A stretch of 38,429 nucleotides of DNA, from contig JACPID010000023.1 in the NCBI GenBank assembly GCA_016188265.1, positions 1 through 38,429 on the forward strand, written 5' to 3'. Origin of the DNA: Candidatus Woesearchaeota archaeon. GTDB lineage: Archaea > Nanobdellota > Nanobdellia > Woesearchaeales > ARS49. The notes below the pieces were generated by a model that saw nothing but the letters and a program-made list of their open reading frames with translations, was not told where the DNA came from and did not search any database. Numbering within the stretch: position 1 is the stretch's first letter; each line of letters begins with the position of its first letter. The translations under genes and the position numbers were made by a program. This document shows, in pieces, positions 15,180 through 23,294 of this stretch.

Positions 15180-15545
15180 ATGGAAAGACGTTCTAGATTT
15201 AGATCTGGTCCTAGACCGCAATTCAGGAGTTTTGCCCCTGTTAAAGTTGGTGATGAATTAGATGTCACCATAGAAAGTGTAGGCGAAAAAGGAGACGGCA
15301 TAGCAAAAAAAGATGGCTTTGTTTTAATTATTCCTAAAACAAAACAAAACGACCACGTAAGAGTTCGCGTATCTAAAGTCTTACGAAAAGTAGGATTTGC
15401 TGAAGTTGTAGGAGAAGCTTCAGGAGCACCTTCCGAAGAACAACCTTCTGAAGAAGCAACTGAAGAAGTAGAAGAAGTTACTGAAGAACAAGAAGAAGAA
15501 CCTCAACAAGATTCAGAAGATTTTGGAGAAGATCTTGAAGAATAA
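15180..15545 (+). CDS. TRAM-domain RNA-binding protein with acidic tail
   Basis: The start at ATG 15180 has a GAGGGTGAT ribosome binding site at 15162-15170; the GTG at 15168 lies within that site and is less likely. The 121-aa protein has an Arg-rich N-terminus (MERRSRFRSGPRPQF), a single TRAM fold (about 18-76: KVGDELDVTIESVGEKGDGIAKKDGF to GFAEVVG) and a highly acidic Glu-rich tail. Stand-alone TRAM proteins are abundant archaeal RNA-binding proteins, proposed to act as RNA chaperones. The acidic tail is longer than in most. Confidence 0.9.
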   Translation: MERRSRFRSGPRPQFRSFAPVKVGDELDVTIESVGEKGDGIAKKDGFVLIIPKTKQNDHVRVRVSKVLRKVGFAEVVGEASGAPSEEQPSEEATEEVEEVTEEQEEEPQQDSEDFGEDLEE

Positions 15546-15593
15546 TTAAAGTGCCATAAACACTTTTATACTAATTCTTTTTTTTATTATTTT

Positions 15594-16136
15594 ATGAGAT
15601 GTTTCATTGCATTTGACATACCTGAAAAGTATTATAATTATTTACAAGATATTCAAAACCAACTAAAAAAAAATTGCAAAGGTACAACTCCTTACTCATT
15701 TCATCTAACACTTAAATTTCTCGGCAATATCAATGAGAAAAAACTTGACATAATTCAAAAAGAACTTAATTTAATTGAGCATAAATCATTCAAAGCTCAA
15801 TTTTCAAACTTAGGAGCATTTCCCAGCATTTCTTCTCCACGGGTTATTTGGATTGGTTTAGAACCTTACAAAATAATTCAAGAACTTCAACAAAAAATAG
15901 AACAAACACTTAATTATTATTCTAAATTTTCAGAGCGCTTTCACCCTCATATAACTTTAATGCGAGTAAAAAATGTTGAAAACAAAGCAAAACTAAAAGA
16001 ATTTTTACAAACAAAACAAGAACAATACTCTTTTCAAGTATCTTATTTTACACTTTACCAGAGCAAACCTTCTGATAAAAAACACATATACATTCCTTTA
16101 CAAACTTACAAATTAGAGAATAAAGCAAATATTTAA
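15594..16136 (+). CDS. thpR: RNA 2',3'-cyclic phosphodiesterase (LigT/ThpR)
   Basis: This 180-aa member of the 2H phosphoesterase family opens 2',3'-cyclic phosphates on RNA ends. The two signature motifs are HLTLKFLG (from residue 37) and HPHITLMRV (near 118). MRCFIAFDIP at the N-terminus and FTLYQSKPS near the C-terminus are also typical. Length matches the family. A TATA-like CTTTTATAC lies about 28 nt before the ATG. In archaea this enzyme is linked to tRNA end processing, which fits the presence here of an intron-bearing tRNA gene. Confidence 0.92.
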   Translation: MRCFIAFDIPEKYYNYLQDIQNQLKKNCKGTTPYSFHLTLKFLGNINEKKLDIIQKELNLIEHKSFKAQFSNLGAFPSISSPRVIWIGLEPYKIIQELQQKIEQTLNYYSKFSERFHPHITLMRVKNVENKAKLKEFLQTKQEQYSFQVSYFTLYQSKPSDKKHIYIPLQTYKLENKANI

Positions 16137-16172
16137 AAAGCAGCCTGTATTTCTTGTTTATAATACCAAAAG

Positions 16173-16195
16173 TCTTTACATTACTTGTGTAAAGA
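16173..16195 (+). promoter_or_regulatory. Hairpin in the leader of the S2 gene
   Basis: TCTTTACA (16173-16180) and TGTAAAGA (16188-16195) form a perfect 8-bp stem with a 7-nt loop, 48 nt before the rpsB start. A 17-aa upstream frame (16214-16267) behind a GAGGT site overlaps the S2 start in another frame. Together they could provide translational control of a ribosomal protein gene (inference). Confidence 0.4.
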
Positions 16196-16242
16196 TATTA
16201 AGCTGTTGAGGTTATGAAAAAATACAGCAGAAGAGATTATCT

Positions 16243-16845
16243 ATGCCAAAAGAAGAAGAATTACTAATACCTCAAGATTTGTACTTAAAATCAGGCATTC
16301 ATATAGGCACAAAATTCAGAACAAAATACATGGCCTCATTTATTTACAAAACTAGGCCCGATGGTTTAAGTGTTCTTAACCTGCAAAAAATAAATGAACG
16401 TATTTCTCTTGCTGCAAATTTATTAGGGCAGTACGAACCTGAAGATGTACTTATTGTTTGCCGTAGAGAAAATGGTTGGAAATCAGTAAAAGCTTTTGCC
16501 AGAGCAACTGGTTGTAAAGTTTTTGCAGGAAGATACCCTCCAGGAATACTAACAAACCCCAATCTTGACACTTTTATGGAAGTAAAAGTTATTGTTGTTA
16601 CTGACAGCTGGCCTGATAGAAATGCAATTAATGACGCTCTTGCAATAGGAATTCCAGTAATAGCATTATGCGATACAAATAATCAATCTAACAACATAGA
16701 TCTTGTTGTTCCATGCAACAATAAAGGAAAAAAATCCCTCGGAATCTTCTTTTACCTTCTAGCAAGAGAATACCTACGACAAAAAGGAAAACTAAAAAAA
16801 GGCGAAGACCCAAAATTTAGTCTTGAAGAATTTACAGAAGAATAA
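16243..16845 (+). CDS. rpsB: 30S ribosomal protein S2 (uS2)
   Basis: The 200-aa protein has the archaeal/eukaryotic uS2 features YLKSGIHIGTKFRTKYMASFIY, RPDGLSVLNLQKINERI, GRYPPGILTNP, VTDSWPDRNAINDA and GIPVIALCDTNN. It is a structural protein of the small subunit. A purine-rich AGAAGAGA lies upstream of the ATG. The next gene, RNase HII, starts 3 bp after its stop, so the two are probably co-transcribed. Archaeal S2 usually sits with rpoN/rpoK and other ribosomal genes; that context is absent here. Confidence 0.95.
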   Translation: MPKEEELLIPQDLYLKSGIHIGTKFRTKYMASFIYKTRPDGLSVLNLQKINERISLAANLLGQYEPEDVLIVCRRENGWKSVKAFARATGCKVFAGRYPPGILTNPNLDTFMEVKVIVVTDSWPDRNAINDALAIGIPVIALCDTNNQSNNIDLVVPCNNKGKKSLGIFFYLLAREYLRQKGKLKKGEDPKFSLEEFTEE

Positions 16846-16848
16846 AGC

Positions 16849-17502
16849 ATGACTTTTATTTGCGGTATTGAAGAAGCAGGTCGCGGACCAGTAATTGGAC
16901 CTATGGTAATGGCCGGCCTTGTTATTGAAGAGCCTGATGAAAAAAAATTAGTAGAACTTGGCGTTAAAGACAGCAAACAACTCACTGCAAGACAACGTGA
17001 AGCACGCTATGATAAAATTCTAGCAATTGCAAAAAAATACCAAATAGTTATATTACAGCCTAAAGAGATTGATGAAGCAGTTTTGTCAGATTCAATGAAC
17101 TTAAATCTTCTTGAAGCAAAAACAACTGCAAATATTTTAAATGAATTAAAACCAGATAAAGCAATAATAGACTGCCCAAGCACAAACATACCAAAATACA
17201 CAGAATACCTCCGCAATTTGTTGAAAAATAAAATTGATTTATTATGCGCTCATCATGCAGATGAAAACTTTCCAGTTGTAAGCGCAACATCAATAATCGC
17301 AAAAGTAGTTCGTGATCAAGAAATAATGAATTTAAAAAAAAAATACAATATTGATTTTGGAAGCGGTTATACAAGTGATGAAAAAACTCAATCATTTATT
17401 GAAAAACATTGGAATCATTATCCTGAACTATTTCGTCATTCATGGGCTACTTTTAAAAAACAACAAGAAAAATCAATTCAATCAAACCTATCAAAATTCT
17501 AA
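16849..17502 (+). CDS. rnhB: Ribonuclease HII
   Basis: This 217-aa enzyme removes RNA from RNA-DNA hybrids, including primers and single ribonucleotides. Motifs are GIEEAGRGPVIGPMVMAG at the N-terminus, KDSKQLT, IIDCPS and ADENFPVVSATSIIAKVVRD, then the C-terminal HW..YPELFRHSWATFK. In the DEDD active site the first residue, usually Asp in GIDEAGRG, is Glu8 here. Glu9 and the later Asp residues are kept. It is tightly linked to S2. The length is normal for an archaeal RNase HII. Confidence 0.93.
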   Translation: MTFICGIEEAGRGPVIGPMVMAGLVIEEPDEKKLVELGVKDSKQLTARQREARYDKILAIAKKYQIVILQPKEIDEAVLSDSMNLNLLEAKTTANILNELKPDKAIIDCPSTNIPKYTEYLRNLLKNKIDLLCAHHADENFPVVSATSIIAKVVRDQEIMNLKKKYNIDFGSGYTSDEKTQSFIEKHWNHYPELFRHSWATFKKQQEKSIQSNLSKF

Positions 17503-17526
17503 AAATAGAAAAAGACAAATCAGGAA

Positions 17527-18123
17527 TTATAATTTTTCTTTTATTCTTAATTGAAGAATAAGATCTTCTAGTTTTTCAAGACCATACTTTATTGAATCAA
17601 ATTTTCTGCGAAGAGGAGTATTTCTAAAGTCAAACTGCATGAGTTCTTCGTACAATTCAGAAACTAAATCCTTTATTTCAATTGATGTTTTATAATCTCC
17701 TTTTATTGAACTGTTTATTGCTTTTCTTACCAGTTCTCCAACAAGATCACACAATCCTGCCAAATATGTTTCAGTATCAACACCAATTTCTTTAGAACTG
17801 GGAATTGTTTTTTTTACAAGATAAGAATAATAACAAAAAGCTTCAGCATACTCTTCTAAAGATTCTAAATAAGCTCCTGTTCCAGCCAAATGAATATCTT
17901 TTTTTAATAAAGAATCTATTTCTTTAATAATAATTTTTGCAGCTTCAATATGCTCTTTTGCCTGTTTAGCATCACTTCTATGCAAGCTATAAATTGCACT
18001 TTTTGATTTTTTAAGAACATCGCGCGATCTTTTAATTACTTCTTCCCTTAACATATCAAACTGTTCTAATTCTTTTCTCATCAACTCAAAGGATTTTTTA
18101 TCAATCATAACAACACTGGACAT
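17527..18123 (-). CDS. Translin family protein
   Basis: The 198-aa all-helical protein shows translin landmarks: REEVIKRSRDVLKKSKSAIYSLHR (residues ~26-50), a central LEEYAEAFCYYSYL, LAGLCDLVGELVRKAI, and the C-terminal RRKFDSIKYGLEKLEDLILQLR. Translins form ring-shaped multimers that bind RNA or single-stranded DNA. Archaeal members have been linked to RNase activity through acidic residues. It is a single gene, convergent with RNase HII (24 bp between stops) and divergent from the membrane trio. Confidence 0.8.
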   Translation of the reverse strand: MSSVVMIDKKSFELMRKELEQFDMLREEVIKRSRDVLKKSKSAIYSLHRSDAKQAKEHIEAAKIIIKEIDSLLKKDIHLAGTGAYLESLEEYAEAFCYYSYLVKKTIPSSKEIGVDTETYLAGLCDLVGELVRKAINSSIKGDYKTSIEIKDLVSELYEELMQFDFRNTPLRRKFDSIKYGLEKLEDLILQLRIKEKL

Positions 18124-18186
18124 ATTTCTTGTTTATTAAACTTTTCTTCTATCATCAATATCCCTGCATTTCCTGAACGAACAAAA

Positions 18187-18233
18187 CCTTTATATACAAA
18201 TAAGCACTATTAAACCTTAATACAAAAAGGTGA
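18187..18233 (+). promoter_or_regulatory. TATA box and GGTGA site of the membrane-trio operon
   Basis: CCTTTATATAC (18187-18197) lies about 45 nt before the GTG start at 18238, leaving a short leader that ends in AGGTGA (18228-18233). The AGGTGA site supports the GTG start. The same GGTGA motif precedes the genes at 18836 and 20508 (minus). Confidence 0.6.
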
Positions 18234-18237
18234 TATA

Positions 18238-18822
18238 GTGCCAGAAAAAACATTATTATCAGGAGTCATATCTTTTTTAGACCGCTTAGGTGTTTACGAT
18301 GTAGTGCTTCCTTTCTTGCTTGTTTTCACTATTGTTTTTGCTATTCTAGAAAAAACTAGAATTCTCGGAGTTGAAGTTTATGATAGAAAAGAGTATACAA
18401 AAAAAAACCTAAATGCAATTGTTGCGTTTGTTCTTGGTTTTCTTGTTATTGCATCATCGCATCTTGTTGCAGCAATAACCAAGATCTCAGCAGAAATAGT
18501 TATTGTAATGCTTCTTGCTGTATTTTTTTTATTGCTTGTTGGATCATTTTATGAAGAAGGAAAAGTTGGAAAAGAAGGCTTAGCTGGCTGGCCAAGAACC
18601 TTTTTTCTTATTCTTATTCTTCTTGCAATTCTTTTTATTTTCCTCAAAGCACTGCCTGCTGGCAACGGAAGAACATGGCTTGATATACTCCTGGGATTTT
18701 TTGTTATAATGCCTAGTTCTGTATCTGCATCTATTATTTTAATGATTTTAATAGTAATATTTATAAGATTCATCACACAACAAGGTGGAAGCACTATTAA
18801 AAATAAAGATGAAAATAAGTAA
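18238..18822 (+). CDS. Multi-pass membrane protein, paralogue 1 of 3
   Basis: The GTG start is supported by AGGTGA 4 nt upstream. The 194-aa protein has about five hydrophobic helices. DRLGVYDVVLPFLLVFTIVF followed by AILEK is nearly repeated in the next gene (FWDVIIPFALIFAIVFAILEK). Loop regions are short and basic, and the C-terminus is hydrophilic (NKDENK). The three adjacent genes of this type, followed by coiled-coil and pilus ATPase genes, suggest a membrane platform (inference). No catalytic motif. Confidence 0.75.
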   Translation: MPEKTLLSGVISFLDRLGVYDVVLPFLLVFTIVFAILEKTRILGVEVYDRKEYTKKNLNAIVAFVLGFLVIASSHLVAAITKISAEIVIVMLLAVFFLLLVGSFYEEGKVGKEGLAGWPRTFFLILILLAILFIFLKALPAGNGRTWLDILLGFFVIMPSSVSASIILMILIVIFIRFITQQGGSTIKNKDENK

Positions 18823-18835
18823 AAGGTGATTTTTA

Positions 18836-19399
18836 ATGATTTCAAATATATTATTTCAATATGGCGGCGGTTATTTTGGACAATCAATAGAATACTTGCA
18901 ATACCTTGGTTTTTGGGATGTTATTATTCCTTTTGCACTTATTTTCGCAATAGTATTTGCTATTCTGGAAAAAGTTGATATTTTTGCAGGAAAAAAAAAT
19001 ATTAATGCAACTATTGCAATTGCAATTGCGCTTCTTACAATTATTCCACATGTAACCCAGGTTTACCCTCCTGAATATGATGTTGTAAGTATTATCAATG
19101 CATTTCTTCCTCAAGCAGCGCTTGTTTTTGTTGTACTTGTTGTTGTAATGCTTATGCTTGGAATAACAACTGGCACAGGTCAATTGGCTGAAAAATTAGG
19201 CAAATCAGCTCCTTTTATTGCTGTTGCTCTTGTTTTGTTTCTTTTAGCTCGTGCATGGTATCCTCTTGGAGGACCAATGTTTACTTTTCTTGACGATCCT
19301 CAACTTATATCATTTTTAGTTGCAGTACTAGTATTTGGTCTTGTTGTATTTGGTGTCATTGGTTTTGGAGGGGGAAGTAGAAATCCTTCTCATCCTTAA
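18836..19399 (+). CDS. Multi-pass membrane protein, paralogue 2 of 3
   Basis: It starts 13 bp after paralogue 1 with an AGGTGAT site upstream. The 187-aa protein shares the DVIIPFALIFAIVFAILEK segment and the asparagine-rich loop (KKNINATIAIAI versus KKNLNAIVAFVL), followed by more hydrophobic helices and a Gly-rich C-terminus (GFGGGSRNPSHP). The helix pattern matches paralogue 1, so a duplication origin is likely. Function unknown. Confidence 0.75.
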   Translation: MISNILFQYGGGYFGQSIEYLQYLGFWDVIIPFALIFAIVFAILEKVDIFAGKKNINATIAIAIALLTIIPHVTQVYPPEYDVVSIINAFLPQAALVFVVLVVVMLMLGITTGTGQLAEKLGKSAPFIAVALVLFLLARAWYPLGGPMFTFLDDPQLISFLVAVLVFGLVVFGVIGFGGGSRNPSHP

Positions 19400-19414
19400 A
19401 ATAATAATCAAAAA

Positions 19415-19978
19415 ATGGTAACTCCTCTTGACTTAACAGGGCTGAAATATTTTGAGAATTTATTTACTTTTTTATTTGTTATAGTTCTTACTTTTGTTGT
19501 GCTTACAAGATTTGATTTGTTTAAAGAAAAAAATGGCTTTGCAGCTCTTATTTCTTTATTTCTTGCTGTTATGACTATGTTGTTTCCTATTGCTGTAAGA
19601 ACTTTAACTCTTGCAGCTCCATGGTTTGTTCTGGTATTTTTGCTTTCAGTGCTTGTTTTATTATGCTATTCTGCTTTTGGTGTTGAACAAACAAAAATTA
19701 TGACAATTTTAACAGACAGCGAGTATTCTCAGGCTTTTGCCTGGTGGATAATAGGAATTTCATTAATTATCATAATAGGCAGTGTTTCAAAAGCTATTAG
19801 TGAACAAGAAGGTTTTCTTAAGCTTACGCAAGGTGAAAGGCTTGAAAAACTTCCGCCTGAAGAAGCTGGTTTTTTTGCAACAATACTTCATCCTAAAATG
19901 CTTGGATTAATTCTTTTGCTTCTTGTAGCTTTATTTACAATTAAACAATTAGCAGAAGGCAGCAGCCGTGCGAGTTAG
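19415..19978 (+). CDS. Multi-pass membrane protein, paralogue 3 of 3
   Basis: It lies 15 bp after paralogue 2. The 187-aa protein is more diverged, but keeps the order: an N-terminal amphipathic part, a hydrophobic helix ending in TRFDLFKEKNGFAALISLFLA (compare EKVDIFAGKKNINATIA), and later helices at about 65-90, 105-125 and 160-180. An acidic loop (SEQEGFLKL to LPPEEAG) precedes the last helix. It is probably part of the same membrane complex as its two relatives (inference). Confidence 0.7.
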   Translation: MVTPLDLTGLKYFENLFTFLFVIVLTFVVLTRFDLFKEKNGFAALISLFLAVMTMLFPIAVRTLTLAAPWFVLVFLLSVLVLLCYSAFGVEQTKIMTILTDSEYSQAFAWWIIGISLIIIIGSVSKAISEQEGFLKLTQGERLEKLPPEEAGFFATILHPKMLGLILLLLVALFTIKQLAEGSSRAS

Positions 19979-19992
19979 CTTAAAATCCCTAA

Positions 19993-20508
19993 TCATTTTT
20001 TTTTGCCTTTAGTTATTCTTGATAATTCACTTATGTTTTTTGTAAGTTCTGGCAGCGCTTCTTTAAACACTTTTTGCATTGCTTTAAGTTCTGTTCCTAC
20101 GTCTAAAAGCCCGCGTTCATATTCTTCAACTTTTCCAAGCATTGCTTTTTGAAGCCCTAAAACATTTTTTTTCAAGTCATCAACACTTTGCTCAAGTTTT
20201 TCTAATTTAACATGAGCTCTTTCTTTCCATGATTGTAGTTCGCTAAATTCTCTTGTAACAGCACGAATTTTATCTTCAACAATTGACTCAATAACTTCTT
20301 CCCAATCAGTTTCACCAGCGCTTGGTTGCGGTGGTGTTGGCGCTTGGGGATAGTAAGCTGGTTCTGCACTTACTTGATTTGCTTCTTCTAATGCTTTTTC
20401 TATTTCTTTAGGAGAATAACCTTGACTGCTGAACGCTTGAATAATTTCACTATCACTATACCCATCTTTTCGCATTTGAACAATAGCTTCAACCAATTCA
20501 TTTACCAT
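19993..20508 (-). CDS. Coiled-coil protein with UBA-like N-terminus
   Basis: ATG at 20508 is preferred, because an AAGGTGA site ends 6 nt before it; the GTG at 20517 lies inside that site. The 171-aa protein has an N-terminal three-helix-like region (IVQMRKDGYSDSEIIQAFSSQGYSPKEIEKALEEA, residues ~6-42), a Pro-rich linker and a long coiled coil (about 65-165). It is coupled to the upstream coiled-coil gene. A cytoplasmic scaffold for the neighbouring pilus ATPase, comparable in position to FlaC/D/E-type archaellum proteins, is possible but unproven. Confidence 0.65.
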   Translation of the reverse strand: MVNELVEAIVQMRKDGYSDSEIIQAFSSQGYSPKEIEKALEEANQVSAEPAYYPQAPTPPQPSAGETDWEEVIESIVEDKIRAVTREFSELQSWKERAHVKLEKLEQSVDDLKKNVLGLQKAMLGKVEEYERGLLDVGTELKAMQKVFKEALPELTKNISELSRITKGKKK

Positions 20509-20513
20509 ATATT

Positions 20514-20909
20514 TCACCTTTTTTGTTTAATATTTAAGTTTTCAACAATATTTTGTACAATTTCATCTATTTGATCTACTGTTATAAATTGTGTTGGATT
20601 CCAGTACTCAAGATATCTTTTTAACAAGTCTACATCTTCTTTAGGAGCCCTTAATGTAACTTCATTTCTTACAACTTCAATATCATTTTCTAAACGTTCA
20701 ATAACACTTTCTAATCGACGTAAATCACTTGAAAGATCTTTGATATCTTCTGTTATTTTTTTTTTAGTTTCTTGCAGAGTATTTTTTAAAAAATTCATCA
20801 ACTCTCTTAAATCTTTATGCCTACCCTCGAGTGTTCTTAGCCTTGAATTTAATTCAAGAATTTGTTCTCTAGATTCTATTGAGTTAACTTCCTCTTTTTG
20901 TTTTACCAT
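20514..20909 (-). CDS. 131-aa coiled-coil protein, FlaD/E-like in layout
   Basis: Residues ~10-90 form an almost unbroken coiled coil (heptads with Leu and Ile, for example LRRLESVIERLENDIEVV). They are followed by APKEDVDLLKRYLEYWNPTQFIT and a short C-terminal helix. A basic tail ends in KQKR. Archaellum accessory proteins FlaC/D/E have related coiled-coil plus short-domain layouts, but no direct family match is claimed. It is divergent from the ATPase gene across 81 bp that contains TATA-like boxes for both directions. Confidence 0.65.
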   Translation of the reverse strand: MVKQKEEVNSIESREQILELNSRLRTLEGRHKDLRELMNFLKNTLQETKKKITEDIKDLSSDLRRLESVIERLENDIEVVRNEVTLRAPKEDVDLLKRYLEYWNPTQFITVDQIDEIVQNIVENLNIKQKR

Positions 20910-20990
20910 CAGAGCAACCTTTATATATTCTTAGAATATAAATAAAGTATACAGTATTTTTAATACTTTTGCAAAGAAAAAGGGGTTTTT

Positions 20991-23294
20991 ATGCCAGATA
21001 AACCAGCATGTGGAACTTATGAAGTAGCTCGTGAAGGTGAAGAAATTATTGTACGAGTTAATTGTGAAACCTGCCCTTTTTTTCCTTCCATAGAAGATAA
21101 TGATAGAACTATGGCTCTTGTTATTGATATTCTTGCAGAAGTAAGCAATGCAACAAAAATTGTTTTAGTTCAAAAAAGAGATTATGAATATGATTATACT
21201 CAAACAAGCATGTTGATAGAAATAGCTAAAGCGTATAAAAAAATTAATCGCCAAAAACGTTCACATCTTTCTATAGGTGATGCAGATTGCAACAGGTATT
21301 TAGATCCTAGATTTGCAGAATTGCAAGATCTTCTTTTTCACCACTTGAAAGCTGATCCAATACTTGCATACATGACTATTATTAAAATAAGCGAGCGTGA
21401 AAATAGATTAATCCAAACAAAAGCAATAAGTGAAAAGGGTGTTGCGTGTTTGCAAAAATATTATCGCTTCTTAGAAGAAATCGCAGGACAACTTCAAGAA
21501 ACACAGCTTATTCAACAAGTTATTAAATTTTTAAAAGATTACAGAACTGGAGACCGTTCATTATACAGAAGAGTTTTTGCTCCTTCTATAAAGCCTGATT
21601 TCATGTACACTAAATTAATGGCTAGTTATCCTACTGATGCAGAAGAAATAGACAGTTATACTGTTAATGGGACTGAAATAACTATTTTTCAATTGCCAAA
21701 CACTATTGAGCCACTTTATCATGTTGTTCCTCCTGAGTTTAAAATAGATGAAGATAAATATGAAATTCTTGACCTTGCACGCACAGGCCTTGAAAAATTT
21801 GAACCAAAAAAAGGCGAGTTTACAGACCCTGAGCGTATTCGCCAAGTTTTTTATAATATAAGTGAGGATTCTTTAGACCATCTTGCAAGCGCTAAAGGAA
21901 TAACTTTACGATCTAAAGAGCTCCAAGAACTTACTCAAATTCTTGTACGCTACACAGTTGGTTTTGGCTTAATTGAAGTTCTTTTAGAAGATGAAAAAGT
22001 TCAAGATGTAACAATAAATTCTCCTATGGGCAGAACCCCTATTTTTATTGTTCATAGTGAACATGATGCTTGTTCAACAAATATTATTCCTACTTTTAAG
22101 GAAGCAGAAAGTTGGGCTTCAAAACTTCGTATTTTAAGCGGCAGGCCTTTAGATGAAGCTAATCCTATTCTTGATACAGAACTTATTTTTCCTCATGCAA
22201 GAGCAAGAATCGCAGCTATTTCTTCTCCTTTAAACCCAACTGGATTGGCATTTGCTTTAAGACGCCACAGAGACAAACCATGGACTTTATCGCTTTTTTC
22301 TCAAAGCAAACAAATTGTCGCAGGCCAAAAACATTATGGAGCTCGTTTTATGAACCATCTTAGCGCAGGACTGCTGAGTTTTTTAATTGACGGCAACAGG
22401 ACAATGCTTGTTGCAGGCACTCGCAGTTCAGGAAAAACATCACTTTTAGGAGCAATAATGGTTGAATTAATGAGAAAAGGAAGAATAATTTCGATTGAAG
22501 ATACTCTTGAACTTCCAGTTGACGCTCTTCGCAAACTTAATTATAACATCCAACAATTAAAGGTTGCTAGTGCTTTAACTCGCGGTACAACTGAAGTTAG
22601 CGCTGATGAAGGAATAAGATCAACATTAAGATTAGGAGATTCTAGTTTGATAATAGGAGAAGTAAGAAGCACAGAATCTTTAGCGCTTTATGAAGCTATG
22701 CGTGTCGGCGCTCTTGCTAATCTTGTTGCAGGCACTATCCACGGCGATAGCCCTTATGGAGTTTTTGACAGAGTTGTTAACGACTTAAAAGTTCCAGCAA
22801 CCAGCTTCAAAGCTACTGATATTATTGTTATTGCAAAACCAATTAGAACTGCAGGCGGCTTAAAACGTGAAAAAAGAGTCCTTCAAATTACTGAAGTTAG
22901 AAAACATTGGAAAGAAGATCCTTTAAGAGAAGGCGGTTTTGTTGACTTGATGAAGTATAATACAAAAACAGACCAGCTGGAACCAACTGAAGACCTGCTT
23001 TCAGGTGATAGTGAAATTATTAAATCAATTGCTGGCAATGTTAAAGAATGGGCAGGCGACTGGCAGGCTGTTTGGCAAAATATTGAGCTAAGAGCTGAAA
23101 TTAAAAGATTGCTTGACGAAAAAGCAGAAAAAATTCCAGATATTTTAGAAGCTGATTTTGTTGTTCTTGCTAACGACGAATTTCACAGGATTAGCGAACA
23201 GGCTCGTGAAGAAATTGGCCATTCTGATCCAAAATATATTTTACGTGAATGGACTAAATGGCTTGATAAAATGGTGAAAAAAATATATGGTTAA
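20991..23294 (+). CDS. Type II/IV secretion or pilus assembly ATPase (GspE/TadA family)
   Basis: The 767-aa protein is a cytoplasmic hexameric ATPase that powers pilin assembly in archaeal type IV pilus-like systems. The N-terminal ~250 residues are specific to the group and include the Cys pair CETCPF. The core carries Walker A GTRSSGKTS (about 476-484), Asp box ISIEDTLELP, Walker B LIIGEVRSTES (about 552-562) and His box GTIHGDSPYGVFDR (about 580). About 110 residues follow the core. The T2SSF gene overlaps its stop by 8 bp. It is likely to serve the pilin-like proteins encoded at 1429-8083 (inference). Confidence 0.93.
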   Translation: MPDKPACGTYEVAREGEEIIVRVNCETCPFFPSIEDNDRTMALVIDILAEVSNATKIVLVQKRDYEYDYTQTSMLIEIAKAYKKINRQKRSHLSIGDADCNRYLDPRFAELQDLLFHHLKADPILAYMTIIKISERENRLIQTKAISEKGVACLQKYYRFLEEIAGQLQETQLIQQVIKFLKDYRTGDRSLYRRVFAPSIKPDFMYTKLMASYPTDAEEIDSYTVNGTEITIFQLPNTIEPLYHVVPPEFKIDEDKYEILDLARTGLEKFEPKKGEFTDPERIRQVFYNISEDSLDHLASAKGITLRSKELQELTQILVRYTVGFGLIEVLLEDEKVQDVTINSPMGRTPIFIVHSEHDACSTNIIPTFKEAESWASKLRILSGRPLDEANPILDTELIFPHARARIAAISSPLNPTGLAFALRRHRDKPWTLSLFSQSKQIVAGQKHYGARFMNHLSAGLLSFLIDGNRTMLVAGTRSSGKTSLLGAIMVELMRKGRIISIEDTLELPVDALRKLNYNIQQLKVASALTRGTTEVSADEGIRSTLRLGDSSLIIGEVRSTESLALYEAMRVGALANLVAGTIHGDSPYGVFDRVVNDLKVPATSFKATDIIVIAKPIRTAGGLKREKRVLQITEVRKHWKEDPLREGGFVDLMKYNTKTDQLEPTEDLLSGDSEIIKSIAGNVKEWAGDWQAVWQNIELRAEIKRLLDEKAEKIPDILEADFVVLANDEFHRISEQAREEIGHSDPKYILREWTKWLDKMVKKIYG

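Noticed and set aside
17060-17395. 111-aa minus-strand frame opposite RNase HII
   Set aside because: Leucine-rich product is explained by the complement of the RNase HII coding sequence.
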